The notes beneath the pieces were generated by a model, which saw only the letters and a list, made by a program, of their open reading frames with translations, was not told the origin of the DNA and did no database searches. 64,000 nucleotides of DNA from Candidatus Gastranaerophilales bacterium (GTDB lineage Bacteria; Cyanobacteriota; Vampirovibrionia; Gastranaerophilales; Gastranaerophilaceae): NCBI GenBank assembly GCA_028693235.1, contig JAQUVW010000003.1:308017-372016 (forward strand), written 5' to 3'. Below, piece by piece: positions 24,061-31,939 of the stretch. Each line of letters begins with the position of its first letter. Position 1 is the first letter of the stretch. The position numbers were made by a program, and so were the translations under genes.

Positions 24061-26514
24061 ATGCAAATTTCGTTAGAGTGGTTAAATGAATTTATTGATT
24101 TGAGTGATGTTTCCGCTGAACAAGTGGCTCACGAACTCACTATGAGCGGTCTTGAAGTAGAAGAAATTGAAACAATAGGTCCTAAATTTTCAAATATAAT
24201 CACGGCTAAAATAGTCGATATTAAACAACATCCAAATGCTGATAAATTACATCTTGTCGATGTAAACACAGGAAGCTCCGTTAAAACTGTCGTTTGCGGC
24301 GGTCAAAATATTGAAATAGGTCAAATTATCCCTTACGCTTCTGTCGGTTCTAAAGTTTTGGATAGAAAAACAGGCGAACAATTTGAACTTACACCTGCAA
24401 CCATAAGAGGCATTGAATCTCAAGGTATGCTCTGCTCTCAAGACGAACTCGGGCTAAACAAAATGCAAGAAGAAGATGGCATTTTAATCTTAAACCACAT
24501 ATATGACGATTTACAATTGGGGCAACCTTTAGAAAATATTGTAAACATCAAGGAAGACAAAGTCCTTTATATCGCCCCTACTGCAAATAGAGGCGACGAA
24601 ATGTCCGTAATCGGTGTTGCCAGAGAATTAAGCTCACTTTTTAACAAAAAAATGTCTTTTTCTAAACTTGAAGCAACTCAAGACTTTTCAACAAACGATT
24701 TTTCAGTAGAAATTAAAGACGAAGATGTTTGCAAATATTACTCTGCAGGTCTTTTAAAAGACGTAAAAATTAAACCTTCACCAGCATGGATGCAAAGAAG
24801 ACTAGAAGTTTCCGGTATCAGAGCGATAAATAACGTAGTGGATATTACCAATTACGTTCTACTTGAATACGGACAACCCTTACACGCTTTCGATATGGAC
24901 AAACTGGACGGCTATTTATGCGTAAGGCGTGCTGAAGAAGGCGAAAAAATCATCACTCTTGATGGCATCGAAAGAAGCACCACGAATGATACCGTGTTAA
25001 TTGCGGACAAAGATAAAGGCGTTTGCGTCGGAGGCGTTTTCGGCGGTGAAAACAGCGAAATTGATGATAATTCTAAAAATATTGTCCTTGAATCTGCATA
25101 CTTTACTCCTGCTTCTAACAGAAAATCCGCTCGTAGCATTGGATACAGAAGCGAAGCTTGTGCAAGATTTGAAAGAGGCGTCGATATAGAATCAGTGAAA
25201 CCTGCTCTTTTGCGTGCTATGCAATTAATGGTTGAGCTCGCTGACGCCAAGGTCGACGGCATTGTTGAAACCGGCAAAAATGAGCTTGAACCAATCGAAA
25301 TAACTTTAAGATTTAATCAAATAAAAAGAATTTTAGGTTGCGAAATAGAACCTAAAAGATGTATTGAAATTCTCGACAAACTTGGATTTGAATTAATCGG
25401 CAAAAATGAACTCGCTGCAAAATTTAGAGTTCCCAGTTTTAGAATTAATGATGTTACAAGAGAAATTGACTTAATAGAAGAAATTGCCCGCATAAACGGC
25501 TACGACAAGATTGCACCGACATTGCCACGCAAAACACAATCTCCTGAAATAAGAGAAGAAACTAAATTGTTGAAAAAAATCAATGATTTATTCTTGGGCT
25601 ACGGATTTGACGAATCAATCACTTCTTCTTTAATCGGCGAACCGATATTGAAACAATATGGGCTTAACTACGACAAAGATAAAGCGGTTTGCGTTATGAA
25701 TCCGCAATCCGAAGACCATACAATGCTAAGACAAACCGTTATTGCAAACTTATTGCAAACTACAAAATCAAATTTCGACAACGGTCAAAAAACAGTATGG
25801 CTATATGAAATGGGCAAAGTCTTTTTTAAAGAAAATGAAACAACCAAAATAGATTCTGGCGTTGTTGAATCAAGAATGTTGTCAGGAGTCATATCTGGTG
25901 ATATTCACAACAGCTTGTGGATTAAAAATGCCGGCGTAGATTTCTATACATTAAAAGGTGTTATCGAAAGTTTACTCGGACTTTTGGGATTGGAAAACAG
26001 GGTTAAAATTAATCCTGCCGATGATTGCAGCTACCTTCACCCCGGAAGATGTGCAAAGCTTGTCTTATTAGGCAAAACGCCTAAAACTGTAGGATACTTC
26101 GGGCAACTTTACCCAATCTTAAAAGACAAAATGAAGCTTCAACAAGATTTATTCTTATTTGAAATCAATCTTGAAGAATTGTTATCAGCTGTATCTTTGC
26201 ACACAGTCAGATATAAAAAATTGCCGCAATTCCCATCTGTACAAAGGGATATTGCTTTTGCTATCAAAGAAGATGTTTCGCATGAAAAAATATCTAACGT
26301 AATCAAAAAATCAGCTAACAACAAATTGATCAAGGGCAGCGACCTTTTCGACATCTACCAAGGCGAGCACATTGAAGAAGGATTCAAGAGTTTAGCATTC
26401 AGAATTACGCTCCAAGATGAATCGGCTACCCTCACCGATGAAGTCATTGAAAAAGAAGTAACCTCAATCAAAGCAGGACTCGCTAAAAACTTCTCTGATG
26501 TAAAATTCAGATAG
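24061..26514 (+). CDS. pheT: phenylalanine--tRNA ligase beta subunit
   Basis: 817 residues. It pairs with PheS to charge tRNA-Phe, and provides editing. Domains in order: N-terminal 'MQISLEWLNEFIDLSD', an EMAP/OB tRNA-binding region ('IITAKIVDIKQHPNADKLHL', 'CGGQNI'), B3/B4 editing ('SRKS'-type region near 'SNRKSARSIGYRSEACARFE'), B5, and a C-terminal anticodon-binding FDX-ACB domain ('LPQFPSVQRDIAFAIKED'). pheS, usually upstream, is not in the window, so the alpha and beta genes are separated. It is divergent from flagellin 2. An A/T-rich promoter region with TATATA-type boxes lies just upstream. Confidence 0.97.
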   Translation: MQISLEWLNEFIDLSDVSAEQVAHELTMSGLEVEEIETIGPKFSNIITAKIVDIKQHPNADKLHLVDVNTGSSVKTVVCGGQNIEIGQIIPYASVGSKVLDRKTGEQFELTPATIRGIESQGMLCSQDELGLNKMQEEDGILILNHIYDDLQLGQPLENIVNIKEDKVLYIAPTANRGDEMSVIGVARELSSLFNKKMSFSKLEATQDFSTNDFSVEIKDEDVCKYYSAGLLKDVKIKPSPAWMQRRLEVSGIRAINNVVDITNYVLLEYGQPLHAFDMDKLDGYLCVRRAEEGEKIITLDGIERSTTNDTVLIADKDKGVCVGGVFGGENSEIDDNSKNIVLESAYFTPASNRKSARSIGYRSEACARFERGVDIESVKPALLRAMQLMVELADAKVDGIVETGKNELEPIEITLRFNQIKRILGCEIEPKRCIEILDKLGFELIGKNELAAKFRVPSFRINDVTREIDLIEEIARINGYDKIAPTLPRKTQSPEIREETKLLKKINDLFLGYGFDESITSSLIGEPILKQYGLNYDKDKAVCVMNPQSEDHTMLRQTVIANLLQTTKSNFDNGQKTVWLYEMGKVFFKENETTKIDSGVVESRMLSGVISGDIHNSLWIKNAGVDFYTLKGVIESLLGLLGLENRVKINPADDCSYLHPGRCAKLVLLGKTPKTVGYFGQLYPILKDKMKLQQDLFLFEINLEELLSAVSLHTVRYKKLPQFPSVQRDIAFAIKEDVSHEKISNVIKKSANNKLIKGSDLFDIYQGEHIEEGFKSLAFRITLQDESATLTDEVIEKEVTSIKAGLAKNFSDVKFR

Positions 26515-26515
26515 G

Positions 26516-26594
26516 TTTTACAGTGTTGGAGGCGATTGATTAAGCTAAAGACATTCAGAAGTTAGCTTGAAAAAGTTATATGTAGAGTTCTCTG
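26516..26594 (+). repeat. 79-base direct repeat, copy A
   Basis: Begins TTTTACAGTGTTGGAGG. It differs from copy B (26677-26755) at only about seven positions over 79 bases, without gaps. It contains an internal inverted repeat AAGCTAA/TTAGCTT that would form a hairpin. No reading frame is conserved between the copies. Confidence 0.85.
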
Positions 26595-26676
26595 CCATTG
26601 CGAGGAGGGCGGGAGCCCGACATGGCAATCTATAACTATAGTTCAAATGGATTGCTTCGCTTCGCTCGCAATGACG
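26595..26676. repeat. palindromic repeat element between the two direct repeats
   Basis: 82 bases bounded by CATTGCGAG (26596-26604) and CTCGCAATG (26665-26673), with inner GCAATC/GATTGC arms. The whole can fold into one long hairpin. This 'CATTGCGAGG ... CTCGCAATGACG' pattern is a recurrent interspersed palindrome of bacterial genomes (REP-like). No transposase is nearby. Confidence 0.7.
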
Positions 26677-26755
26677 TTTTACAGTGTTGGAGGAGCTTAA
26701 CTAAGCTAAAGACATTCAGAAGTTAGCTTGGAAAAGATATATGTAGAGCTCTCTG
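26677..26755 (+). repeat. 79-base direct repeat, copy B
   Basis: Second copy of the repeat at 26516-26594, same orientation, about 91% identical by eye. The inner hairpin arms AAGCTAA/TTAGCTT are conserved. It ends about 40 bases before the pseudopilin promoter. Confidence 0.85.
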
Positions 26756-26797
26756 TTACATTAAAAAATACAAAAAGTAGAAAACAACATTTCTCCC

Positions 26798-26826
26798 TTT
26801 ACAATAGCGGTGGAATTGGTTAAAAT
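26798..26826 (+). promoter_or_regulatory. promoter of the pseudopilin gene
   Basis: TTTACA (26798-26803), exactly 17 bases, TAAAAT (26821-26826). The start site would be near 26833, giving a leader of about 30 bases to the TTG start. Confidence 0.75.
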
Positions 26827-26864
26827 GGGGATGTAGTTGTTTGAGTTAGAGACGAGGATTTGTT

Positions 26865-27491
26865 TTGCATTTAATTAAAGAAAAAAACCGTAAGAGTGCA
26901 TTTACTTTAGCGGAAGTGTTGATTACATTAGTCATCATCGGTGTAATTGCGGCTTTAACAATTCCGGCACTTTTGAATAACACAAATAAAGAAGAATATA
27001 GAACAGGTTTGAAAAAAGCAGCCTCAATGCTTCAACAAGCAGCTAACCTTGAATATGCTGAAACAGGTCGTAACTCAGAATCCTTCACTAATTCGCAAGA
27101 CTGGTATGACAACTTCTTCAGCAAAAGGTTCAATATCGTGAGCTCTATGCCCTCGTCTAACAGCAAAGCTGTCCACTCGGGAGCGGGAGAAAGTGGAAAC
27201 CTAACATTCTATACAGCTGACGGTATGGCTTTTTCTATAAACGGAGCAGATGGCGGCTGTGCAGTAATTATTGATATAAATGGAGACAAGTTGCCTAACG
27301 AATTCACTCTATCAAAAGACAAACTACTAGACGGCTATATTATTACTCTAGAAAACTATAATGATGCAACAGATAAGGGTACCTATGGGGCTATGGATAT
27401 ATACCCTTTTGGACCTTCCGCTTGTATTATCGGTGGAGATAATGCTTATGATTGCGTCAATATCAGCGGCGGAGAAGACGAGGATAGATAA
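26865..27491 (+). CDS. type IV pilin/pseudopilin-like protein
   Basis: 208 residues starting at TTG 26865, with GAGG seven bases upstream. Prepilin leader 'MHLIKEKNRKSA' is followed by the class III signal 'FTLAEVLITLVIIGVIAALT' with Glu5 after the cleavage point. The residue before the cleavage is Ala rather than the usual Gly. The hydrophobic helix is followed by a soluble domain with 'ADGMAFSINGADGGCAVIID', 'INGDKLPNE' and two Cys ('SACIIGG', 'YDCVNISGG') that may form a disulfide. It would be processed by a prepilin peptidase and assembled into a type IV pilus or type II secretion pseudopilus. No other pilus gene is in the window. Confidence 0.85.
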   Translation: MHLIKEKNRKSAFTLAEVLITLVIIGVIAALTIPALLNNTNKEEYRTGLKKAASMLQQAANLEYAETGRNSESFTNSQDWYDNFFSKRFNIVSSMPSSNSKAVHSGAGESGNLTFYTADGMAFSINGADGGCAVIIDINGDKLPNEFTLSKDKLLDGYIITLENYNDATDKGTYGAMDIYPFGPSACIIGGDNAYDCVNISGGEDEDR

Positions 27492-27506
27492 ATCTTACAA
27501 ATAGAC

Positions 27507-27536
27507 AAAAAGAGGCTTTTCGCCTCTTTTTTATAG
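27507..27536 (+). terminator. terminator of the pseudopilin gene
   Basis: AAAAAGAGGC (27507-27516), loop TTTTC, GCCTCTTTTT (27522-27531), with further T. Ten-base perfect stem. Confidence 0.9.
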
Positions 27537-27680
27537 GTATTTTTACTAACAATGCACGCAGGTTTATAATGTATTGAATTGACTCAAGAGGTTGAACCTA
27601 CGAATTATAATGAGGGCACGAACGCAGATTAACAAATCAAATACAACACTCTCGTACAAAATATAAAGGACAAATCAAGT

Positions 27681-27947
27681 CTAATTAAGCTCATTATCAG
27701 CATGCGGAAGCTGTGCCGAATACTCAACCAAAACTCTTGATATATCAGAACTATTGATTACAACTTCCAATAACATTTGGGCATTTATCAATGTCTTTTC
27801 AACATATTCCATAGTATCCGTATCTAAAGCCTCAAACTCAACAAAATCACTTCCTACATAATTTATCTTGCCGTATGATTCACCACCGGCCCATTTTAAA
27901 TATACCATTTGCTTTTCAAATTGCTTTAATTTTTGTACCATTTGCAT
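27681..27947 (-). CDS. hypothetical protein, possible Sm-like/SH3-like barrel
   Basis: 88 residues from ATG 27947, with GGAG eight bases upstream; a TTG two codons earlier is too close to that site. Not recognised. A helical N-terminus ('QKLKQFEKQMVYLKWAGG') is followed by short strands 'GKINYVGSDFVEFEAL' and 'KTLINAQMLLEVVI' in the order of a small beta-barrel that binds RNA or protein (Sm/LSm or SH3-like). That reading is from pattern only. The C-terminus is acidic. It is an isolated gene, convergent with the pseudopilin unit and divergent from the uridine-kinase-like gene. Confidence 0.65.
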   Translation of the reverse strand: MQMVQKLKQFEKQMVYLKWAGGESYGKINYVGSDFVEFEALDTDTMEYVEKTLINAQMLLEVVINSSDISRVLVEYSAQLPHADNELN

Positions 27948-28150
27948 AGCCAAAACTCCAAATACCAGTCCTTAACGACACTATCATAATATAGCTTATA
28001 TATTTAATAGTCAATTATTGTTAAAGAATATTATAATATCAACTTTAATATTTGAATTTTTAAATACTTTTTGTTATCCTATGAAAAAAGCTTATTTGAA
28101 AATTTGAAGCAAAAATTTTTTTTACGCTTTTTTAGATATAGGAACACAGG

Positions 28151-29056
28151 TTGAACCGCATAATTATGAGGAAAATTCCCTTGACCGCTACTTTAACAAC
28201 TTCGATGTCTCAAACATCACAAAATATTGCTCTAAACAACTTCGAACCTAATAATGACTTTGAAGATGTTTATATTTCACTTTCCGAAATATTTGAAAAA
28301 GAATTAAATAAAAATGACTCTATTTTAATTAAAGTCGATAAATCTGCAATTGCGAAAATGGCAATGTTTCTTTCAGGCTCAATCGACCGCTCTGCTTCAA
28401 TCGGCATAGCTGGTGAAACTGCCAGTGGCAAATCTACAGTTGCTCAAGATATTATTGATACTATAAGCACTTTTGCTGAAGATTATAAAGTTAAAAATGC
28501 GATAACAAGAATTAACACAGACGACTATTACTACGACCGCTCTGATATGGTTCAAAAAGCAGGCTCTTTTGCTGAATTTGCAAAAGATTACGACCTTGAC
28601 GTCCCTCAAGCTCTTGAACTTGAACTTATGAAAAAACATATCTTTGAATTATTATCTGGCAAATCCGTCATGCTTCCTAAATACGACATGTCCGGTACTG
28701 CCATCAGATATGATAATTATAGTTTAGCTAATCCTTCCAAAATTGTTATTTCGGAAGGATTATTTTCACTTACGGAAAAAATTCGTGACGCTTTCGATTT
28801 TAAAATTTACGTCGATGTCAGAAACCACATCCAAGCTGAAAGATTTTACATCAGAGCCGCAGAACGAAACCTTGGCGACTCTGCTCAAAGAATATATGAA
28901 AACGCATCGCAAAAAGCTGAAATTTACATTCGCCCATGCAAAGAAAATGCTGATATAATATTATCAGGTGAGGCTGATAGAGATAACTACAAAGCTTTCT
29001 TAAACAACCTTATCGACTATGTTATATCACTTCATTTCAGTGAGGCTAAAGTATAA
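28151..29056 (+). CDS. uridine kinase/phosphoribulokinase-family protein with N-terminal extension
   Basis: 301 residues from TTG 28151, with AGGA seven bases upstream; ATG 28166 in the same frame has no ribosome site at the right distance. The kinase core starts near residue 80: Walker A 'IGIAGETASGKSTVAQDI', 'INTDDYYYDRSDM' (as in the uridine-kinase DDFY region), 'LPKYDMSGTAI', 'KIVISEGLFSL' (Walker B-like) and 'FKIYVDVRNHIQAERFYIRA'. It probably phosphorylates uridine or a related small molecule with ATP. The N-terminal 80 residues ('MSQTSQNIALNNFEPNNDF') are extra compared with Udk. It stands two bases upstream of nadD in an operon. Confidence 0.8.
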   Translation: MNRIIMRKIPLTATLTTSMSQTSQNIALNNFEPNNDFEDVYISLSEIFEKELNKNDSILIKVDKSAIAKMAMFLSGSIDRSASIGIAGETASGKSTVAQDIIDTISTFAEDYKVKNAITRINTDDYYYDRSDMVQKAGSFAEFAKDYDLDVPQALELELMKKHIFELLSGKSVMLPKYDMSGTAIRYDNYSLANPSKIVISEGLFSLTEKIRDAFDFKIYVDVRNHIQAERFYIRAAERNLGDSAQRIYENASQKAEIYIRPCKENADIILSGEADRDNYKAFLNNLIDYVISLHFSEAKV

Positions 29057-29058
29057 AA

Positions 29059-29658
29059 ATGAGACTTTGTGTCTATCAAGGCACTTTCAATCCTATTCAT
29101 AATGCACATTTGGAAGTCGCTCAGTTCGTTTATGAAAATTTTAACTTTGATAAATTATTGTTTATTCCTGCGTTTATACCTCCGCATAAGCATAATTACA
29201 AATTTGACGGTGAGCTTGCCCAACATCGATATAATATGCTCAATTTAGCACTTGAGGATTATCCTGCGTTTGATTTAAGCGACATTGAATACAGAAGAAA
29301 TGAACCTTCTTATACATATTACACTATTCAGGAAATTTATTATTCTATGCCTATCAAAGAAAAAATCAGCTTTATTATCGGAACTGACGCCTTCCGCAAC
29401 ATCGACTCTTGGCATCAAGCTTATGAATTAAAAAATATGGTTGATTTTATTCTGTTTGTTAGAGATGATAACTTTGACGAAACTGAATTTCTCGAATTGA
29501 AAGAAAACGGATTCAACTATCAACTCGCAAAAATGCCTTACCACAATATTTCATCCAGCGAGGTAAGAAAAAGAGTTAAAGAAGGTCGAAAAATACACAA
29601 ACTTGTACCCCACGAAGTAGCTAATTATATAAAAGAATATGGTTTATACAAAGATTAA
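29059..29658 (+). CDS. nadD: nicotinate-nucleotide adenylyltransferase
   Basis: 199 residues. It adenylates nicotinate mononucleotide in NAD synthesis. The nucleotidyltransferase signature 'YQGTFNPIHNAHLEVAQF' is at the N-terminus, then 'FIPAFIPPHKHN', 'FIIGTDAFRNIDSWHQ', and the closing 'NISSSEVRKRVKEG' (ISSTxIR motif). The Gly of the usual 'GGTFDP' is replaced by Gln, which is tolerated in the family. It overlaps yqeK by 20 bases, the common nadD-yqeK arrangement. Confidence 0.95.
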   Translation: MRLCVYQGTFNPIHNAHLEVAQFVYENFNFDKLLFIPAFIPPHKHNYKFDGELAQHRYNMLNLALEDYPAFDLSDIEYRRNEPSYTYYTIQEIYYSMPIKEKISFIIGTDAFRNIDSWHQAYELKNMVDFILFVRDDNFDETEFLELKENGFNYQLAKMPYHNISSSEVRKRVKEGRKIHKLVPHEVANYIKEYGLYKD

Positions 29659-30229
29659 TACTGAAAATATTTTAAAATGGCTCAATGAAAATCTGTCAGA
29701 AGAACGGTTTCATCACTCTTTAGGTGCTATGGACAGTGCTGCAATTCTTGCTGAAAAATTTGGTAAAAATGTCGAAAAATGTAAAATCGCCGCTCTCCTA
29801 CACGATTGTGCAAAATGTGTTCCAAATGATGATTTAAAAGAACTTTTGCTTAACAAATGCAGCAGCTACGAAGAATGTGAGCTTATCAACCCGAAAACTT
29901 GGCACGCTCCTGTCAGTGCATACTACGCCAAAGAAATCTTCGGAGTTGAAGATAATGAAATACTCTCCGCTATAAGATGGCACACGCTCGGCAAAACTGA
30001 TATGTCAAACTTCGAGATGATTATTTTCTTAGCAGACAAAATAGAACACAACACTAGAGAGCCTGAGTACAGAGAACCTATCGAAAAAGCTATCTATAAG
30101 CATAACTGTCTTGAAAAAGGTATGTTGAAAAGTTTCAAACTCACAATAAAAAGTCTTATGAAACGCAAGTTGACTATTTGCATGCAAACAGTTGACGTGT
30201 ATAACGAGCTAATCAAAAAACTATATTAA
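29639..30229 (+). CDS. yqeK: HD-domain hydrolase YqeK (Ap4A hydrolase)
   Basis: 196 residues. A YqeK-type HD phosphohydrolase, which splits diadenosine tetraphosphate into two ADP. His in 'ERFHHSLGAMDSAAILAEKF', the HD pair in 'CKIAALLHDCAKCV', then 'TWHAPVSAYYAKEIFGV', 'AIRWHTLGKTDMS' and 'IIFLADKIEHNTREP' cover the metal ligands and the conserved DKxE. It is co-translated with nadD. The gene that often follows in other bacteria (rsfS) is absent. It converges with a 4-base overlap on the 117-residue hypothetical gene. Confidence 0.93.
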   Translation: MVYTKINTENILKWLNENLSEERFHHSLGAMDSAAILAEKFGKNVEKCKIAALLHDCAKCVPNDDLKELLLNKCSSYEECELINPKTWHAPVSAYYAKEIFGVEDNEILSAIRWHTLGKTDMSNFEMIIFLADKIEHNTREPEYREPIEKAIYKHNCLEKGMLKSFKLTIKSLMKRKLTICMQTVDVYNELIKKLY

Positions 30230-30579
30230 GTCTTTTGATTACTGCTTTTTGGTTTATTATTATGTGCGGGATTAGACGGCTCTGATTTTTCAATTTTTGA
30301 TATAACTTCTTTTTTAGGGAGCTCTATTTTTTGCACTTTCTTGGGATTCAAATAAGTAGAAGCATACACTGATTGTGCTTCATAAGCTGCTGCTGCGTAT
30401 TGAGGTGAAGCATATACATCTTTGTAATTAGTTATATTTGCGTAATCAGAAGGATTTGAACAGACAAAAGTATCGACATTTTTTGGTTTTATAGGAGCTG
30501 TTTTTGGAGCTTTTACTTTATTAACAACTTTTTGAACCTGCTTTATATTTGATGTTACCGGATTTGTGTTAATTCTCAT
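30226..30579 (-). CDS. hypothetical protein, Lys/Pro-rich
   Basis: 117 residues, not recognised. It is low-complexity and basic: 'QKVVNKVKAPKTAPIKPKN' near the N-terminus, a Tyr/Ala segment ('YASPQYAAAAYEAQSVYAS'), and a Lys/Ser/Asn-rich tail. There is no signal peptide or membrane segment; it is likely disordered. Its only Shine-Dalgarno (AGGTGA) lies in the 3' arm of a hairpin followed by six Ts directly before the ATG. Expression may therefore be tied to that structure. The end overlaps yqeK by 4 bases. Confidence 0.6.
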   Translation of the reverse strand: MRINTNPVTSNIKQVQKVVNKVKAPKTAPIKPKNVDTFVCSNPSDYANITNYKDVYASPQYAAAAYEAQSVYASTYLNPKKVQKIELPKKEVISKIEKSEPSNPAHNNKPKSSNQKT

Positions 30580-30616
30580 AAAAAATCACCTGTCTTTGAA
30601 TGTACAAAAACAGGTG
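30580..30616 (-). terminator. hairpin with T-run abutting the start codon of the 117-residue gene
   Basis: Minus-strand CACCTGT (30616-30610) and ACAGGTG (30593-30587) with a 16-base loop, then A and six Ts ending at the ATG at 30579. It looks like the terminator of the flavodiiron gene. But the AGGTG in its 3' arm is also the ribosome site of the next gene, so it may act as an attenuator or translation switch. Confidence 0.65.
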
Positions 30617-30641
30617 AAGAAAAAAATTGCTTTTACTGAAA

Positions 30642-31826
30642 TTACATCAATCCGAGTTCTTTGTGTTTTGAAACAATTTCATTGCATAATTCATCAAGTT
30701 TGGCATAAGTATCCTCTTTAGGTTGTCCTTTTGTCAATATATATTCGAATTTATGAGGCTTTGCCAAAGAGAACATATCCTCTAATTTGCCTGTTAAATT
30801 GCCCCCCCAACCAAAAGAACCTATAATTCCAAGATTTTTAAACTTGGGTCTTAAAGCTGAAAGTAAATAAGCGGTCGTAACCATTGCCGGATGAGGACCC
30901 GCCAAGACCATAGATGCCGCTAAAATAATCGTCGGAACATTAACCAACAACATCGCCAGTTCACCATGATCTTCGGAAACAGTATCAAACAAAATAGGCT
31001 TAATGCCTGCCGTTTCTAGCTTTTTGGCTAAATATTTTGCCATCATCTCCGTGCTTTCGTACATCGAAACATAAGGTATCAACACTGAATTTTCTAAATA
31101 ACTCCCCGTCCATTCGTCATAAAGATTATAAATAAATTCAGGATTTTTATAAATCGGTCCATGGCTCGGTAAAATCATCTCAGGATTAATTTCTTTCACT
31201 GTCTTTAAGTGTTTTGCTGCAAACGTCCTAAACGGCATTATAATCTCCGCATAATATCTTTTGGCTGCGACTTTTAATTCATCTGAATCATCAGCAAACA
31301 TTCCGCCTGTCGTATAATGTGCACCTAAAAAATCACAAGTACAAAGCAACTTATCTTCTTTTATATACGTAAACATTGTATCAGGCCAATGAACCCAAGG
31401 TGCGAAAATAAATTGAAGCGTTTTTCCACCCAAGTCGATTTCATCTTTATCTTGAATTACTGTAATTTTTTCATCCGGTAACAACAACATTTCTTTTATT
31501 ATTTCTTTGCATTTTGCATTGGATATGATTTGAGCCATCGGATACTTTTCAATTAGCTTAGGCAAAGAACCTGAATGGTCCTGTTCCCCATGGTTAGCTA
31601 TAATATAATCAACCTTCTCAATACCATTTTCTTCTAAATTTTTAATATACTCATCTGTCTTTTTGGGATACATTGTGTCAATAATTGCAATTTTGTCTTT
31701 CCCCTCAACTATATAAGAATTATAAGTTGTACCCTCCGGCAACGGAACAAGCTGGTCAAACAATCTTCTTTCTTTATCTTTTAAACCGGCAAAAAAAACT
31801 CCGTCTTTAATTTTTTCAAATTTCAT
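30642..31826 (-). CDS. flavodiiron protein (O2/NO reductase)
   Basis: 394 residues from ATG 31826 (AAAGG upstream); an in-frame ATG 13 codons earlier lacks a ribosome site. The N-terminal metallo-beta-lactamase-like domain carries the di-iron ligands: 'ANHGEQDHSGS' (HxExD...H), 'PWVHWPD', 'CTCDFLGAHYTT' and 'LPSHGPIY'. The C-terminal flavodoxin domain has the FMN loop 'YVSMYESTEMMAKYL' and 'GSFGWGGNLTG'. Such cytosolic enzymes reduce oxygen to water or NO to N2O in anaerobes. There is no rubredoxin fusion, so an external electron donor is needed. The gene is monocistronic, bounded by terminator-like hairpins, which suits a stress-response gene. Confidence 0.95.
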   Translation of the reverse strand: MKFEKIKDGVFFAGLKDKERRLFDQLVPLPEGTTYNSYIVEGKDKIAIIDTMYPKKTDEYIKNLEENGIEKVDYIIANHGEQDHSGSLPKLIEKYPMAQIISNAKCKEIIKEMLLLPDEKITVIQDKDEIDLGGKTLQFIFAPWVHWPDTMFTYIKEDKLLCTCDFLGAHYTTGGMFADDSDELKVAAKRYYAEIIMPFRTFAAKHLKTVKEINPEMILPSHGPIYKNPEFIYNLYDEWTGSYLENSVLIPYVSMYESTEMMAKYLAKKLETAGIKPILFDTVSEDHGELAMLLVNVPTIILAASMVLAGPHPAMVTTAYLLSALRPKFKNLGIIGSFGWGGNLTGKLEDMFSLAKPHKFEYILTKGQPKEDTYAKLDELCNEIVSKHKELGLM

Positions 31827-31882
31827 ATTTAACCTTTCAATTAAAATTTTAAAATACAATTTCAATTATGCAACATTTATAC

Positions 31883-31913
31883 AAAAAAGTGCACCCCTAA
31901 TGGTACACTTTTT
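31883..31913 (-). terminator. terminator of the fliO-lysC operon
   Basis: Minus-strand AAAAAGTGTAC / GTGCACTTTTTT arms with one mismatch (31883-31894 with 31903-31913), 27 bases after the lysC stop. Confidence 0.85.
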
Positions 31914-31939
31914 ATAAAAATTAATAATAATTATTATTT

